Of a DNA stretch of 64,000 nt, positions 37,815 to 46,162 are shown piece by piece. Numbering within the stretch: position 1 is the first letter of the stretch; every line of letters begins with the position of its first letter. A program made the translations under genes and the position numbers. The DNA is from Vibrio penaeicida (GTDB taxonomy: Bacteria; Pseudomonadota; Gammaproteobacteria; Enterobacterales; Vibrionaceae). The stretch covers positions 1,984,001-2,048,000 of the forward strand of contig NZ_AP025145.1 of assembly GCF_019977755.1 (NCBI RefSeq), written 5' to 3'. The notes beneath the pieces were generated by a model. The model searched no databases. It was not told the DNA's origin and saw only the letters and a program-made list of their open reading frames with translations.

Positions 37815-38087
37815 ATGAACTGGATGGCATGGACTACTCCATCAGCACTGTTTTTTACAGGGATCGCCTTGATCCTTATCACTATGACAATTTTGGAAAT
37901 CAAATACCCGTGTGTAGAGCGCAAAGGCTTTTTGCCTATTTCAACTACACGTGGCGACAGACTTTTTATTGGGTTACTGAGCGGAGCTTTCATTCATTTG
38001 GGGTTCGTTGGGCTTAGTGAAATCAATATTTGGGTGCCTTTTACTGTCTCTGTAATTTGGCTATGTACCGTACTGAAATGGGGATGA
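37815..38087 (+). CDS. DUF2160 small membrane protein of the glycerol ABC operon
   Basis: The 90-residue protein has a start preceded by AAGGAGAAACAAC, a very strong ribosome binding site. It holds about three hydrophobic segments (TPSALFFTGIALILITMTI, FIGLLSGAFIHLGFVGL, VPFTVSVIWLCTV) and a basic Cys-containing turn (EIKYPCVERKGFLP). DUF2160 proteins are found between glpQ and glpV in these operons; the role is probably as accessory or assembly subunit of the importer. Confidence 0.87.
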   Translation: MNWMAWTTPSALFFTGIALILITMTILEIKYPCVERKGFLPISTTRGDRLFIGLLSGAFIHLGFVGLSEINIWVPFTVSVIWLCTVLKWG

Positions 38088-38167
38088 TGACGCGATAAGC
38101 ATACGTAAAGGTATGTAAAAACATAACGTTATAACGTGAAATATATAAATAACAGGAGTTATTAGTA

Positions 38168-39889
38168 ATGCAAAAGGATATGAAGAAAACCTACTTAGGA
38201 CGTTGTATGTCTCTGGCTCTGCTGATGACAGCCGTGTCACCAATGGCGTCTGCCGATATGGCAGCGGCAAAGAAGTGGCTGGAGTCTGAATTTACGCCAT
38301 CGACCCTTTCTGTTGATAAGCAACAGGAAGAAATGCAATGGTTCATTGATGCCGCTCAGCCTTTTAAAGGCATGGAGATCAATGTTGCTTCCGAAACCAT
38401 TACCACTCACGAGTACGAAGCGAAAGTCTTGGCGAAAGCGTTCTACGAGATCACAGGAATCAAAGTTAACCATGACTTGATCCAAGAAGGTGATGTTGTA
38501 GAAAAGCTGCAAACCCAAATGCAAACAGGTCGTAACATTTACGATGCGTACGTCAACGACTCCGACTTGATTGGTACACACTTTCGTTACGGTAAAGTGG
38601 TCCCTATCAGTGATTTCATTGCGGGTGAAGGCGCTGTGGTAACCAACCCAATGCTGGATCTGAAAGACTTTATCGGTCTGAGCTTTACCACAGGACCAGA
38701 CGGCAAAATATACCAACTTCCAGACCAACAGTTTGCCAACCTTTACTGGTTCCGTGCCGACTGGTTTGAGCGCGAAGATTTGAAAGCCAAATTTAAAGAC
38801 GCTTACGGTTATGAGCTGGGTGTTCCGCTTAACTGGTCAGCATACGAAGACATCGCTGAGTTCTTTACGGACAAAGTAAAAACCATCGATGGCGAGCCTG
38901 TATACGGCCATATGGATTACGGTAAAAAAGACCCATCTTTAGGTTGGCGTTTCACCGATTCATGGTTCTCCATGGCGGGTGCCGGTGACAAAGGCATTCC
39001 AAATGGATTACCTGTCGATGAGTGGGGCATTCGTATTGAAGGCTGTCAGCCTGTTGGTTCTGATGTGTCTCGCGGTGGTGCAACGAATGGTCCTGCAGCC
39101 GTTTACGCAACGACTAAATACGTAGACTGGTTGAAGAAGTACGCGCCACCAGAAGCTCAAGGTATGACCTTTGGTGAAGCGGGCCCAGTTCCGGCACAAG
39201 GTTCTATCGCACAGCAAATCTTCTGGTATACCGCCTTTACTGCGGATATGACCAAACCGGGCTTGCCAGTGGTGAACGAAGACGGCACACCAAAATGGCG
39301 CATGGCACCTTCGCCACGTGGTCCATACTGGGAAGACGGTATGAAGCTGGGTTACCAAGATGCAGGTTCTTGGACCTTCTTGAACAGCACACCACTTGAT
39401 CGCCGTAAGGCAGCATGGCTGTACGCGCAGTTTGTTGTGTCTAAATCTGTAAGCTTGAAGAAGACATTGGTTGGTCTAACACCAATTCGTGAATCGGACA
39501 TCAACTCTCAGGCGATGACAGACGCAGCGCCTAACTTTGGTGGCTTGGTCGAGTTCTACCGCAGTGATGCGCGTAAGCAATGGACACCAACAGGTACAAA
39601 CGTGCCAGATTATCCAAAACTGGCGCAGCTTTGGTGGCAATACGTTTCTGAAGCAGCAAGCGGTGAGAAAACACCACAAGAAGCACTGAATGGCTTGGCG
39701 AAAGCGCAAGACAAAGTACTTCGTCGCCTAGAGCGTAGTAAAGCTCAAGGTGAGTGTGGTCCTAAACTCAACCCAGAAAAAGGCGCAGAATACTGGTTAG
39801 CTCAACCGGGTTCTCCAAAAGCCAAACTGGCCAACGAGAAACCACAGGGTAAAACCATGGCATACAAAGATCTGATCGCTTCTAAGTAA
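38168..39889 (+). CDS. glpV: Glycerol ABC transporter solute-binding protein GlpV
   Basis: The 573-residue protein is longer than usual sugar-binding proteins, as GlpV is. A signal peptide runs to about residue 33 (SLALLMTAVSPMASA), then the extracellular family 1 fold: AAKKWLESEF, ETITTHEYEAKVL, GSIAQQIFWYTAFTADM and a late WWQYVSEAASGEKTPQEAL. It captures glycerol in the periplasm for GlpPQ. AACAGGAG precedes the ATG. The stop lies within a 15-base tandem repeat and a terminator follows. Confidence 0.92.
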   Translation: MQKDMKKTYLGRCMSLALLMTAVSPMASADMAAAKKWLESEFTPSTLSVDKQQEEMQWFIDAAQPFKGMEINVASETITTHEYEAKVLAKAFYEITGIKVNHDLIQEGDVVEKLQTQMQTGRNIYDAYVNDSDLIGTHFRYGKVVPISDFIAGEGAVVTNPMLDLKDFIGLSFTTGPDGKIYQLPDQQFANLYWFRADWFEREDLKAKFKDAYGYELGVPLNWSAYEDIAEFFTDKVKTIDGEPVYGHMDYGKKDPSLGWRFTDSWFSMAGAGDKGIPNGLPVDEWGIRIEGCQPVGSDVSRGGATNGPAAVYATTKYVDWLKKYAPPEAQGMTFGEAGPVPAQGSIAQQIFWYTAFTADMTKPGLPVVNEDGTPKWRMAPSPRGPYWEDGMKLGYQDAGSWTFLNSTPLDRRKAAWLYAQFVVSKSVSLKKTLVGLTPIRESDINSQAMTDAAPNFGGLVEFYRSDARKQWTPTGTNVPDYPKLAQLWWQYVSEAASGEKTPQEALNGLAKAQDKVLRRLERSKAQGECGPKLNPEKGAEYWLAQPGSPKAKLANEKPQGKTMAYKDLIASK

Positions 39890-39922
39890 GTGGCTTCTAG
39901 ATAAGTCGCTTCTGAATAAGAA
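39878..39922 (+). repeat. Three 15-base tandem repeats across the glpV stop
   Basis: Units GCTTCTAAGTAAGTG, GCTTCTAGATAAGTC and GCTTCTGAATAAGAA are in tandem. In the glpV frame each unit reads Ala-Ser-X-stop, so the terminal codons and the stop have been triplicated; the extra stops guard against read-through. It looks like replication slippage and has no coding effect. Confidence 0.85.
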
Positions 39923-39972
39923 GTTCAGATCACCTAATTTGCTTCTGGCTTAGGGAATCTAGAAGCAAACCA

Positions 39973-40006
39973 GCCAGCAATGTGTAGGGCGTTGCTGGCT
40001 TTTTTT
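39973..40006 (+). terminator. Intrinsic terminator of the glycerol ABC operon
   Basis: GCCAGCAA, an 11-base loop and TTGCTGGC form a perfect 8-bp stem followed by seven T. It lies about 85 bases after the glpV stop and just before the convergent peptide-cluster gene that ends at 40025. Confidence 0.93.
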
Positions 40007-40024
40007 AGAATTCTTACGGGGCTT

Positions 40025-41767
40025 CTAAACCACACATTCAGATTCTAACTGATGGGCGCGCTTAGATTCTCTTTCGATGTTAAGGAAAAAGTTAACAAAC
40101 TGATTGAAATCGTAATTCTTACCTTCTTTGAGCAGCGAGGAAGCGAACACCCTTCTTTGTTCGTTTGTCACTTTATCGGACAAAAACACATTGGCTAGAT
40201 ACAGTGCCAGTGGATAGTTTGTACTGTAGCTTACCTTGCTCGAATCGCTATATTGCGCGAGTTGCTCTTTGTAGTCGGAGAGATATTTAGAGCAAGATTC
40301 GACGATACTGTCGCCACGAACGCCTTTAACGTAATTATTATCAATAAGGTACTGAGTTAATAACAGCTCCCCCGTTAGCGCTAAGAATTCTTTGATAATC
40401 GGTCTATCTTCAATGAGCCCCTCACTTTCCAGCGAATTCATTTCAAAATGAATGGCATGGGAATATTCGTGCGCTAGCGTGAGTGCCGTTGGAACAGAAG
40501 CATTGTATGGCGAGTATACGTATATTGGCTGCTTTCTCCCCATGTACTTACAAAACGGTCTATCGATACTGTCTGACAGGGCTCTGGGATCGACATAAAC
40601 ACGTTTATTCAGTGATGACAAATCAAAACTGTTCGACGGAGGCTGGTCGCCACCGACCAGAATTTTTGTCCACGCATCGTTCATCATGTCGATCACTTCG
40701 AAATAGCTAAAAGGTAAGAACACCTGCTCTAACTCATAATCCACGTAATCGACTGAATAGTCCTTTGCCAAGCGAGACAGCCCGAGTAACAAATCCATAT
40801 CAATAGATTGTTCTTGGTGCTTGCTCGGCAGTTGAGCATGCGAAGTTAAGAGAGATGAACATCTCGACATAACCTGTTCAGACTGGGTTGCCATAAGGGT
40901 ATACGTCTCTCTTGTCTGCGTGTCGTTTCTATCTAGAAGTAACCTCAACTCGTACTTTCTGAGCGTGTCACTTAAGTCAGAATGTATTTCCTGAGCTTGG
41001 TGAAGGCTGAGTTCACTTATCGAGTTCAGTTTTTCTAGTTTTCTTAGCATTTTTCTCTTTTGAAAATTGCTTCCTCGAAAAGCGGCCTTTCTTTCATTTC
41101 CACCGACCTTCACTCTGTCTGCCAAAGCTACCGAATCAAGTAGAAATACTTCATTCAAAAGGTACTTACACATTTGACTGACCCCACCCCATGGCGCGAT
41201 CATATCAAAAACAAACAACCGCTCGCCTGAACACCAATCCGCTTGCTCCAACTGTTGAAACTCATTACTGATAGCGCTGTGGCGTTTTTCACTCATTCGT
41301 GCCCAGCTTACGACGCCAAAGGGGAAGTCGTTGGAGTCATAAAAAATATGAAAATACGCATTGCAAATTGGTGGGATAACACAAACGGAAATGTACTCGG
41401 CCGCTTGATAGTTATGGTGAAGATCAGAGCAAGCCATAAGCTCAAAAAAGTTGCCTAACGCTCGATAAAAGTCATTATCAATATGCACACGTAATGGATT
41501 GATTAACCTACTCCAATCTGAAGATGGGTTGACTTCAAAATGTTCAAGTACTTCACCACAAGCAAAGACCTTAAACGACTGTGGTCTCCCTTCATTCGAA
41601 TACGTTATTTCAACATCCTCATTTTCAGTGGCGCGAGACAGTATCTCGTACAGTTTGCCCAATGAATAATCGGAACTGCCGTCAAGTGTAAAAATGAGCG
41701 CGCAGACACCAAGGGTTCTTTGGTAAGACAACGGTTCATTCAGGACTGGAGGGATGCTAACTAACAT
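40025..41767 (-). CDS. HlyC-type acyltransferase fused to an M3-like zinc peptidase
   Basis: This 580-residue protein is a fusion. Residues about 18-95 look like a decayed first half of an HlyC domain, similar to the next gene upstream. Residues 98-235 are a full HlyC-type toxin acyltransferase: ALGNFFELMACSDLHH (Ser114, His117 in the S-x-x-H motif), VIPPI, PFGVVSWARMS, DWCSGERLFVFDMIAPWG (Asp188) and FRGSN. After a coiled linker, about 320-580 resemble M3 oligopeptidases with HEYSHAIH (His433, Glu434, His437) and a third ligand Glu460 at the expected 23 residues. It is the last gene of the peptide cluster, overlapping the previous by 11 bases. It could acylate and/or trim the peptide. I know of no such fusion. 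Confidence 0.8.
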   Translation of the reverse strand: MLVSIPPVLNEPLSYQRTLGVCALIFTLDGSSDYSLGKLYEILSRATENEDVEITYSNEGRPQSFKVFACGEVLEHFEVNPSSDWSRLINPLRVHIDNDFYRALGNFFELMACSDLHHNYQAAEYISVCVIPPICNAYFHIFYDSNDFPFGVVSWARMSEKRHSAISNEFQQLEQADWCSGERLFVFDMIAPWGGVSQMCKYLLNEVFLLDSVALADRVKVGGNERKAAFRGSNFQKRKMLRKLEKLNSISELSLHQAQEIHSDLSDTLRKYELRLLLDRNDTQTRETYTLMATQSEQVMSRCSSLLTSHAQLPSKHQEQSIDMDLLLGLSRLAKDYSVDYVDYELEQVFLPFSYFEVIDMMNDAWTKILVGGDQPPSNSFDLSSLNKRVYVDPRALSDSIDRPFCKYMGRKQPIYVYSPYNASVPTALTLAHEYSHAIHFEMNSLESEGLIEDRPIIKEFLALTGELLLTQYLIDNNYVKGVRGDSIVESCSKYLSDYKEQLAQYSDSSKVSYSTNYPLALYLANVFLSDKVTNEQRRVFASSLLKEGKNYDFNQFVNFFLNIERESKRAHQLESECVV

Positions 41768-42197
41768 GACTTACCTCGCGAACCTTAATGTTTCCCTTCT
41801 TTCCAAGGTAGCTGATGATATCTCCAGGAAAAAAAGCAGAAGCCATGAATTTTTTTACTGAATCTATCTTGCACTCACTGTTTGATACAAAGTGAGTGAC
41901 CAAATAATGCTCGCCTTCTTTCCAACCGAGGTAATGGTGCCAATTGGTTAAGGCGCTGACGACGGTTTCTGGCGTATCTAAATCCACTTTTTTCCAGATA
42001 AAAAAGGCGACTGGGTGATTATTTTTATTGAAACAGATAAAAATATTATCCATTCGAATAGCAGGCAGTATCTTATTTAAAACATCAAACTGAGTGATAT
42101 CAATTTCTTTGTCATTATGGGAGAGTATCGCAATCACACAACCAAGCTTATAATAAATATCATTAATACTGTTAGACGCTGTATTTTGGCTAGGCAT
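41757..42197 (-). CDS. Degenerate HlyC-like protein
   Basis: The 146-residue protein has HlyC size and order: LGCVIAILS, LNKILPAIR, NNHPVAFFIWKKV, LGWKEGEHYLVTHFVSN, KKFMASAFFPGD. The S-x-x-His motif and the Asp of the IDxIAP motif of active HlyC acyltransferases are not seen (LSHND and VTHFVS instead). It may be a non-catalytic partner of the neighbouring intact HlyC domain. Class IIb microcin clusters also carry an HlyC-like maturation protein (MceI type). It overlaps the SelO-like gene by 8 bases and the fusion gene by 11, so the three are co-translated. Confidence 0.72.
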   Translation of the reverse strand: MPSQNTASNSINDIYYKLGCVIAILSHNDKEIDITQFDVLNKILPAIRMDNIFICFNKNNHPVAFFIWKKVDLDTPETVVSALTNWHHYLGWKEGEHYLVTHFVSNSECKIDSVKKFMASAFFPGDIISYLGKKGNIKVREVSHVS

Positions 42198-43635
42198 TGT
42201 AATACTCCTTTATTTTATTAGAACGTTTGATCTTATTCTCAAGATATTCAGAGAAAACCGAATGAATATTATCGCTTTTTATCATTTCGGATATTTCCTG
42301 TCTGATTAAGTCATAATGCAAATAATCCATATTCAGATTAGATTCGTTGTAGAAACAAAACTTTTGGCGAATGTACTCATCGTATTCCTCACCGCTCTCC
42401 GCTAGAATCTCTTTGATATCAAGGAACATGGAATGCTCTAAGGAGTCACTGTCAAAGTCACGATCGGCAAGCTTGCCAAACAGTGTATCAAGTGTATGAA
42501 ATCCACCCCCTTCGTTATGGTAAGTCACACCATATTTCTCTTTCGCCCCTCCCATTGTTAGATAGCGATAAATATTTTTTGACAACCTCTCGTAAGTGCT
42601 TCTCAATGGTGATTGCTCTGTATATTCGAACCCAAAGATAGAGCTAAACCTTAATTGGCATTGGTTTTCAAAGTGCTTATTGAACTTTTCCACATAATCA
42701 GAAGACGAAATATTGATGTCTTTTCTGTACCAATTAATCGTATCTATAAAGCCATTAATGGAACTCACTATATTCCGTTGCTCATAAAGAAAACCAGGGT
42801 TACCCAGTGACGTCGATATATTTTCGTAGCTTCCTAAAGAAGATATCGTACCAAAATCTAAATATTTCCCGCTGATCCCTATATTTGAAGAAGTTATAGA
42901 ACCATGACAAATACGGAGTAGACGAGCACAAGCCAACTGTTCCGCGAATCGTTTTACAATGCCGTCCAAAATAGCCTCTAGCGTACCGCTACCAGTATAA
43001 ATGGATGAACATATCTCTTCGAACTGATCGATTGCTGCTTTTACTCGCAGCGATTCCGACAAGAGCGGTTCGTTTCCTCTCGGCTCAAAATACGGTGACA
43101 GCTCAAAATGCCCCATACGCACTTCATTTTCTCTTACTGCTATCGCGTATCGCTCTTCATCATCTAGAATGTTTCCTAAATCGATAATGGCTAAGCACCT
43201 CACCGCACCGTGTGGAAGCATCGCGTGGCATACCTCACCCCATAATGCTTCATTGAGCATTTCCGTTAAGCTTGCCATGCCGGTTCGATAGTGATCTGGC
43301 GTTATAGAACCGATCAAAGGGGTGGGTCCGATACCTTTGCATTGAAAATCACCCTTGAGCCCAGCTCGACCACCACCACCATTGCCAGCTAGGAGCTGAC
43401 CGCCGTATCGTTCAGCGTAGAACGTTGATTGATCCGCCTGCTGGTTACTTTCATCGACTGGCAACGTGGAAAAAGAATAGTTGTCTAAAAGCCACGTATC
43501 AATGTCATCTATATGGTCTAGACCGTAGTCTCTAATCAAGTCCAAATTTTTCCATGCGACGCTTGCACCATTGACTTTCGATGTCACAAAAGGAACAAGG
43601 CTCGTAGTCGGTAAATTAGACATCTTCTCTATCAT
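42190..43635 (-). CDS. SelO/YdiU-like pseudokinase (AMPylase-family) in peptide cluster
   Basis: The 481-residue protein follows the SelO layout: YGGQLLAGNGGGGRAGLKGD (for YGG..F..W.GQLGDGR..), CKGIGPTP with the conserved Lys, a helix LNEALWGEVCHAM with Glu, ENEVRMGHFE, HGSITSSNIGI and YLDFG with the metal-binding Asp, then GFLYEQRNI. SelO proteins transfer AMP to hydroxyl side chains of Ser/Thr/Tyr. Here the usual NTDN after HG reads TSSN, losing one Asp, so activity may differ. The start is in frame with a second Met five residues on. The role in the cluster is probably nucleotide-dependent modification of the precursor tail; this is inferred from context. Confidence 0.75.
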   Translation of the reverse strand: MIEKMSNLPTTSLVPFVTSKVNGASVAWKNLDLIRDYGLDHIDDIDTWLLDNYSFSTLPVDESNQQADQSTFYAERYGGQLLAGNGGGGRAGLKGDFQCKGIGPTPLIGSITPDHYRTGMASLTEMLNEALWGEVCHAMLPHGAVRCLAIIDLGNILDDEERYAIAVRENEVRMGHFELSPYFEPRGNEPLLSESLRVKAAIDQFEEICSSIYTGSGTLEAILDGIVKRFAEQLACARLLRICHGSITSSNIGISGKYLDFGTISSLGSYENISTSLGNPGFLYEQRNIVSSINGFIDTINWYRKDINISSSDYVEKFNKHFENQCQLRFSSIFGFEYTEQSPLRSTYERLSKNIYRYLTMGGAKEKYGVTYHNEGGGFHTLDTLFGKLADRDFDSDSLEHSMFLDIKEILAESGEEYDEYIRQKFCFYNESNLNMDYLHYDLIRQEISEMIKSDNIHSVFSEYLENKIKRSNKIKEYYNA

Positions 43636-43648
43636 ATTCTGTCCCCTA

Positions 43649-44818
43649 CTACCTTGTTAGCCACTGCTTTCTGCTACCCATAACCTCTAACAAGAAACCT
43701 TTGATGTTAGGGACAGTCAGTACAAAGTCGACAATGAAGGATGTCCAAATTGCGCTCAAAAATGACTCGACCTTGATCGGTTTGTTGAGGTTATTTCGGC
43801 TGATATTGACAAACGCATAGACCCAATGCAGCAACAGGAAAACGCCGTACACGCTAAGCGAAAGAACTGGGTTGGCAAATAGTGCAAGAATGAACGCCGG
43901 AACCCAAATCGCTTGTACAATGGAATAAATAAACCACGGAACCACGGATAAGAACTGGAACTTTTTCTCGTTATAGGCGACTCGCAATGCCTCAACTCGA
44001 CCTCGCGACCAGCGTGTTCTTTGCATCCAAAGCTTATTAAGTGTATTTGGACAATCTGTGTAGGCAATCGACTCAGGAGAATAGATAAGCTGCCACCCCT
44101 TAGATCTTGCCTTCCATGTCCAACAAATATCTTCAACCAGCCATTCATCGAACCAACCAACGTCCACCATTGCTTCTCTCTTGTGGATCGTAAACGCGCC
44201 CGCCAGCGATCCCGTACTGTTGATGTTGCTTTGCGCGAGTTTAATGCCATGAAATGCACCACATAACTCGAAATATTGCAGCCTATTGACCAGTGAGTTT
44301 TCTTTTCTGTTCAAAGGTAATACAGCACCACAAACCGCACCGATAGATTCATCTGCGTAGAGTTTTGCCATAGCAGTATCTAAAGCATGGCGATCTAAGA
44401 TGGTATCACCGTCGATGATTAAAATAGCGTCATGCTCGTCTTTGATATGCGGTTCCGCATAAGAGATTGCTTTTGATTTTAATCCGGTGTTTTCAGGTGT
44501 TTTAATGTAGCTATAATCAAACCGTCGTTGACCATCACCCACCCAATTTTCAACGTTGTACGAGGTGCCGTCCGTTGAAGAATCATCAACAATCAATACA
44601 CTCACTTTATGAACCGTATTTAAAGACTCAATACAATCCAACGTTTTAATCAAATTCTGACCATCGTTATAAGTAGGAATAACGACACTGACGTGCTTTT
44701 TGCTAATAATATTGTCATTTTTCCTCTTAACAATAAGTAGCCAAGGGATCATGGCAATAAGAAAAAAAACGTTTATATATAAGGGTACTAAAAGAAAATT
44801 AACTATATTTTCCATCAT
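43649..44818 (-). CDS. Membrane glycosyltransferase family 2 (processive type)
   Basis: The 389-residue protein has an N-terminal membrane segment, a GT2 catalytic domain with VVIPTYNDGQNL, LIVDDSSTDGTS, LIIDGDTILD (DxD-like), EDICWTWKARSKGW and the QRTRWSRGR (Q/R-x-x-R-W) motif of cellulose/hyaluronan synthase-like enzymes, then three or four C-terminal membrane segments. In this cluster it may build or transfer a glycan onto the peptide, or make a lipid-linked sugar. It lies 13 bases before the SelO-like gene. Confidence 0.88.
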   Translation of the reverse strand: MMENIVNFLLVPLYINVFFLIAMIPWLLIVKRKNDNIISKKHVSVVIPTYNDGQNLIKTLDCIESLNTVHKVSVLIVDDSSTDGTSYNVENWVGDGQRRFDYSYIKTPENTGLKSKAISYAEPHIKDEHDAILIIDGDTILDRHALDTAMAKLYADESIGAVCGAVLPLNRKENSLVNRLQYFELCGAFHGIKLAQSNINSTGSLAGAFTIHKREAMVDVGWFDEWLVEDICWTWKARSKGWQLIYSPESIAYTDCPNTLNKLWMQRTRWSRGRVEALRVAYNEKKFQFLSVVPWFIYSIVQAIWVPAFILALFANPVLSLSVYGVFLLLHWVYAFVNISRNNLNKPIKVESFLSAIWTSFIVDFVLTVPNIKGFLLEVMGSRKQWLTR

Positions 44819-44833
44819 CTAAAACCAACCTAT

Positions 44834-46156
44834 TTATCGCTCAATAAGTGAATAATTGAGACTATCCATTATGGGGTACAAAAAGTAACTTGCGACTGTG
44901 CGTTTTCCTATAACGAGATCCACTTTAACAGACATGCCACTTCCTAAAATTATTCGTTCTTCACTGCTATCTAAGAATGCTTTATCCATCGATATTGATA
45001 TTTCATACAACATCTCTCCTTGGACATCAGTACTGTCCTTTGATATATATTCTATTTCTCCGTTTACATATCCATATTTATTGTAGTTATAAGCATCTAT
45101 TCTTATTCTGGCGGGAAGCCCCACTTTTAAGAAGCCAATCTCGCTAGATGGAATAAATGCTCTTACTCTTAAATTTCCATTTGATGGGACGAGCTTTAAA
45201 ATTATTTCACCTTGAGGAATGAAATTCCCAACTATATTTTGTGGAAGTTCAGATATTTCACCAGTTACACTTGCAGTGAGGTATTCTCTCTCCAAGGTAT
45301 TTTCTAAAAGCAATATTTTTTCTTCGAGCCTTTCTATTCGTTCTTCAATCTCGAACTTAATATTTCCTACATAGTATTTAAGTTCATGTCTAATTGAATT
45401 AATGTCGAACTCTATAGAATTATGATCTTTTTCAAGTAAGGATATTCTCTCTACTTGCTCATCTAGCTTTAATTTATGTATATCCCTATCATGTACTATC
45501 GCTTCGTATTCTCGAGATTTAATCAACCCTTTTGAAACAAGTTGGGAATCAGAGTCTATATACAGTTCGATTCTTTTTAACTTTGAGAGACTTACCTTTT
45601 TCTCTATTTCGGCAATATTCATCTGCACGCCAATCGATTCCATTTCATTTCTAAACTCTTTAATTTTTGAAATGATAACGATCGTCTTATTGAGAACCTT
45701 CCTTACGTAGTCCTTATCGATATATCCTTCGTAGCCAGATAACAGCCTTTCATTACCAATATGCTCGTCAACAGAAAACCCATTTAATACATTGAGTTGT
45801 TCTCTCAAGTCGTCTCTTTCTTCTAGGAAGATCTTTAGGTGATTTTCTTCGTTTGATAAGTCGTATCTCACTAAGTTATCCCCAGCATTGACTTTAATGC
45901 CATTGCTAACAAAGACATCCATCACTTTGCCACCCAAGGTGGAATTTACGTGCATGACGTCATTTTCAGGAATGATCTTTCCCTTTGAAACCGCAATAAC
46001 CTCGACTTCATAGATAAATGACAAAAATAACGATAGTAGCGTAATTAGAGTAATTATAAATGGCACATATTTTAATCTTGGAAATTTTGGATTCTTTTCG
46101 TTAGACAGTCTGTTATATTCAAATTCATCTATCATATTATCCACTCGTGGTCGCAT
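44834..46156 (-). CDS. HlyD-like membrane fusion protein of a peptide exporter
   Basis: The 440-residue adaptor of type I secretion has one membrane segment (about 32-50), a lipoyl half-motif (VSNGIKVNAGDNLVRYDLS), long coiled coils (about 95-275), the returning lipoyl half (TASVTGEISELPQ) and the beta-barrel end (GLPARIRIDAYNY, GMSVKVDLVIGKR). It bridges the ABC protein encoded 6 bases upstream to an outer-membrane channel, likely TolC, which is not in this window. Codon use is AT-rich like the rest of the cluster. Confidence 0.92.
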   Translation of the reverse strand: MRPRVDNMIDEFEYNRLSNEKNPKFPRLKYVPFIITLITLLSLFLSFIYEVEVIAVSKGKIIPENDVMHVNSTLGGKVMDVFVSNGIKVNAGDNLVRYDLSNEENHLKIFLEERDDLREQLNVLNGFSVDEHIGNERLLSGYEGYIDKDYVRKVLNKTIVIISKIKEFRNEMESIGVQMNIAEIEKKVSLSKLKRIELYIDSDSQLVSKGLIKSREYEAIVHDRDIHKLKLDEQVERISLLEKDHNSIEFDINSIRHELKYYVGNIKFEIEERIERLEEKILLLENTLEREYLTASVTGEISELPQNIVGNFIPQGEIILKLVPSNGNLRVRAFIPSSEIGFLKVGLPARIRIDAYNYNKYGYVNGEIEYISKDSTDVQGEMLYEISISMDKAFLDSSEERIILGSGMSVKVDLVIGKRTVASYFLYPIMDSLNYSLIER

Positions 46157-46162
46157 CCAAAA

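Noticed and set aside
41757..42197. Acetyltransferase (GNAT) call for the 146-residue protein
   Set aside because: No acetyl-CoA loop (Q/RxxGxG/A) is seen; the order of motifs fits HlyC better.
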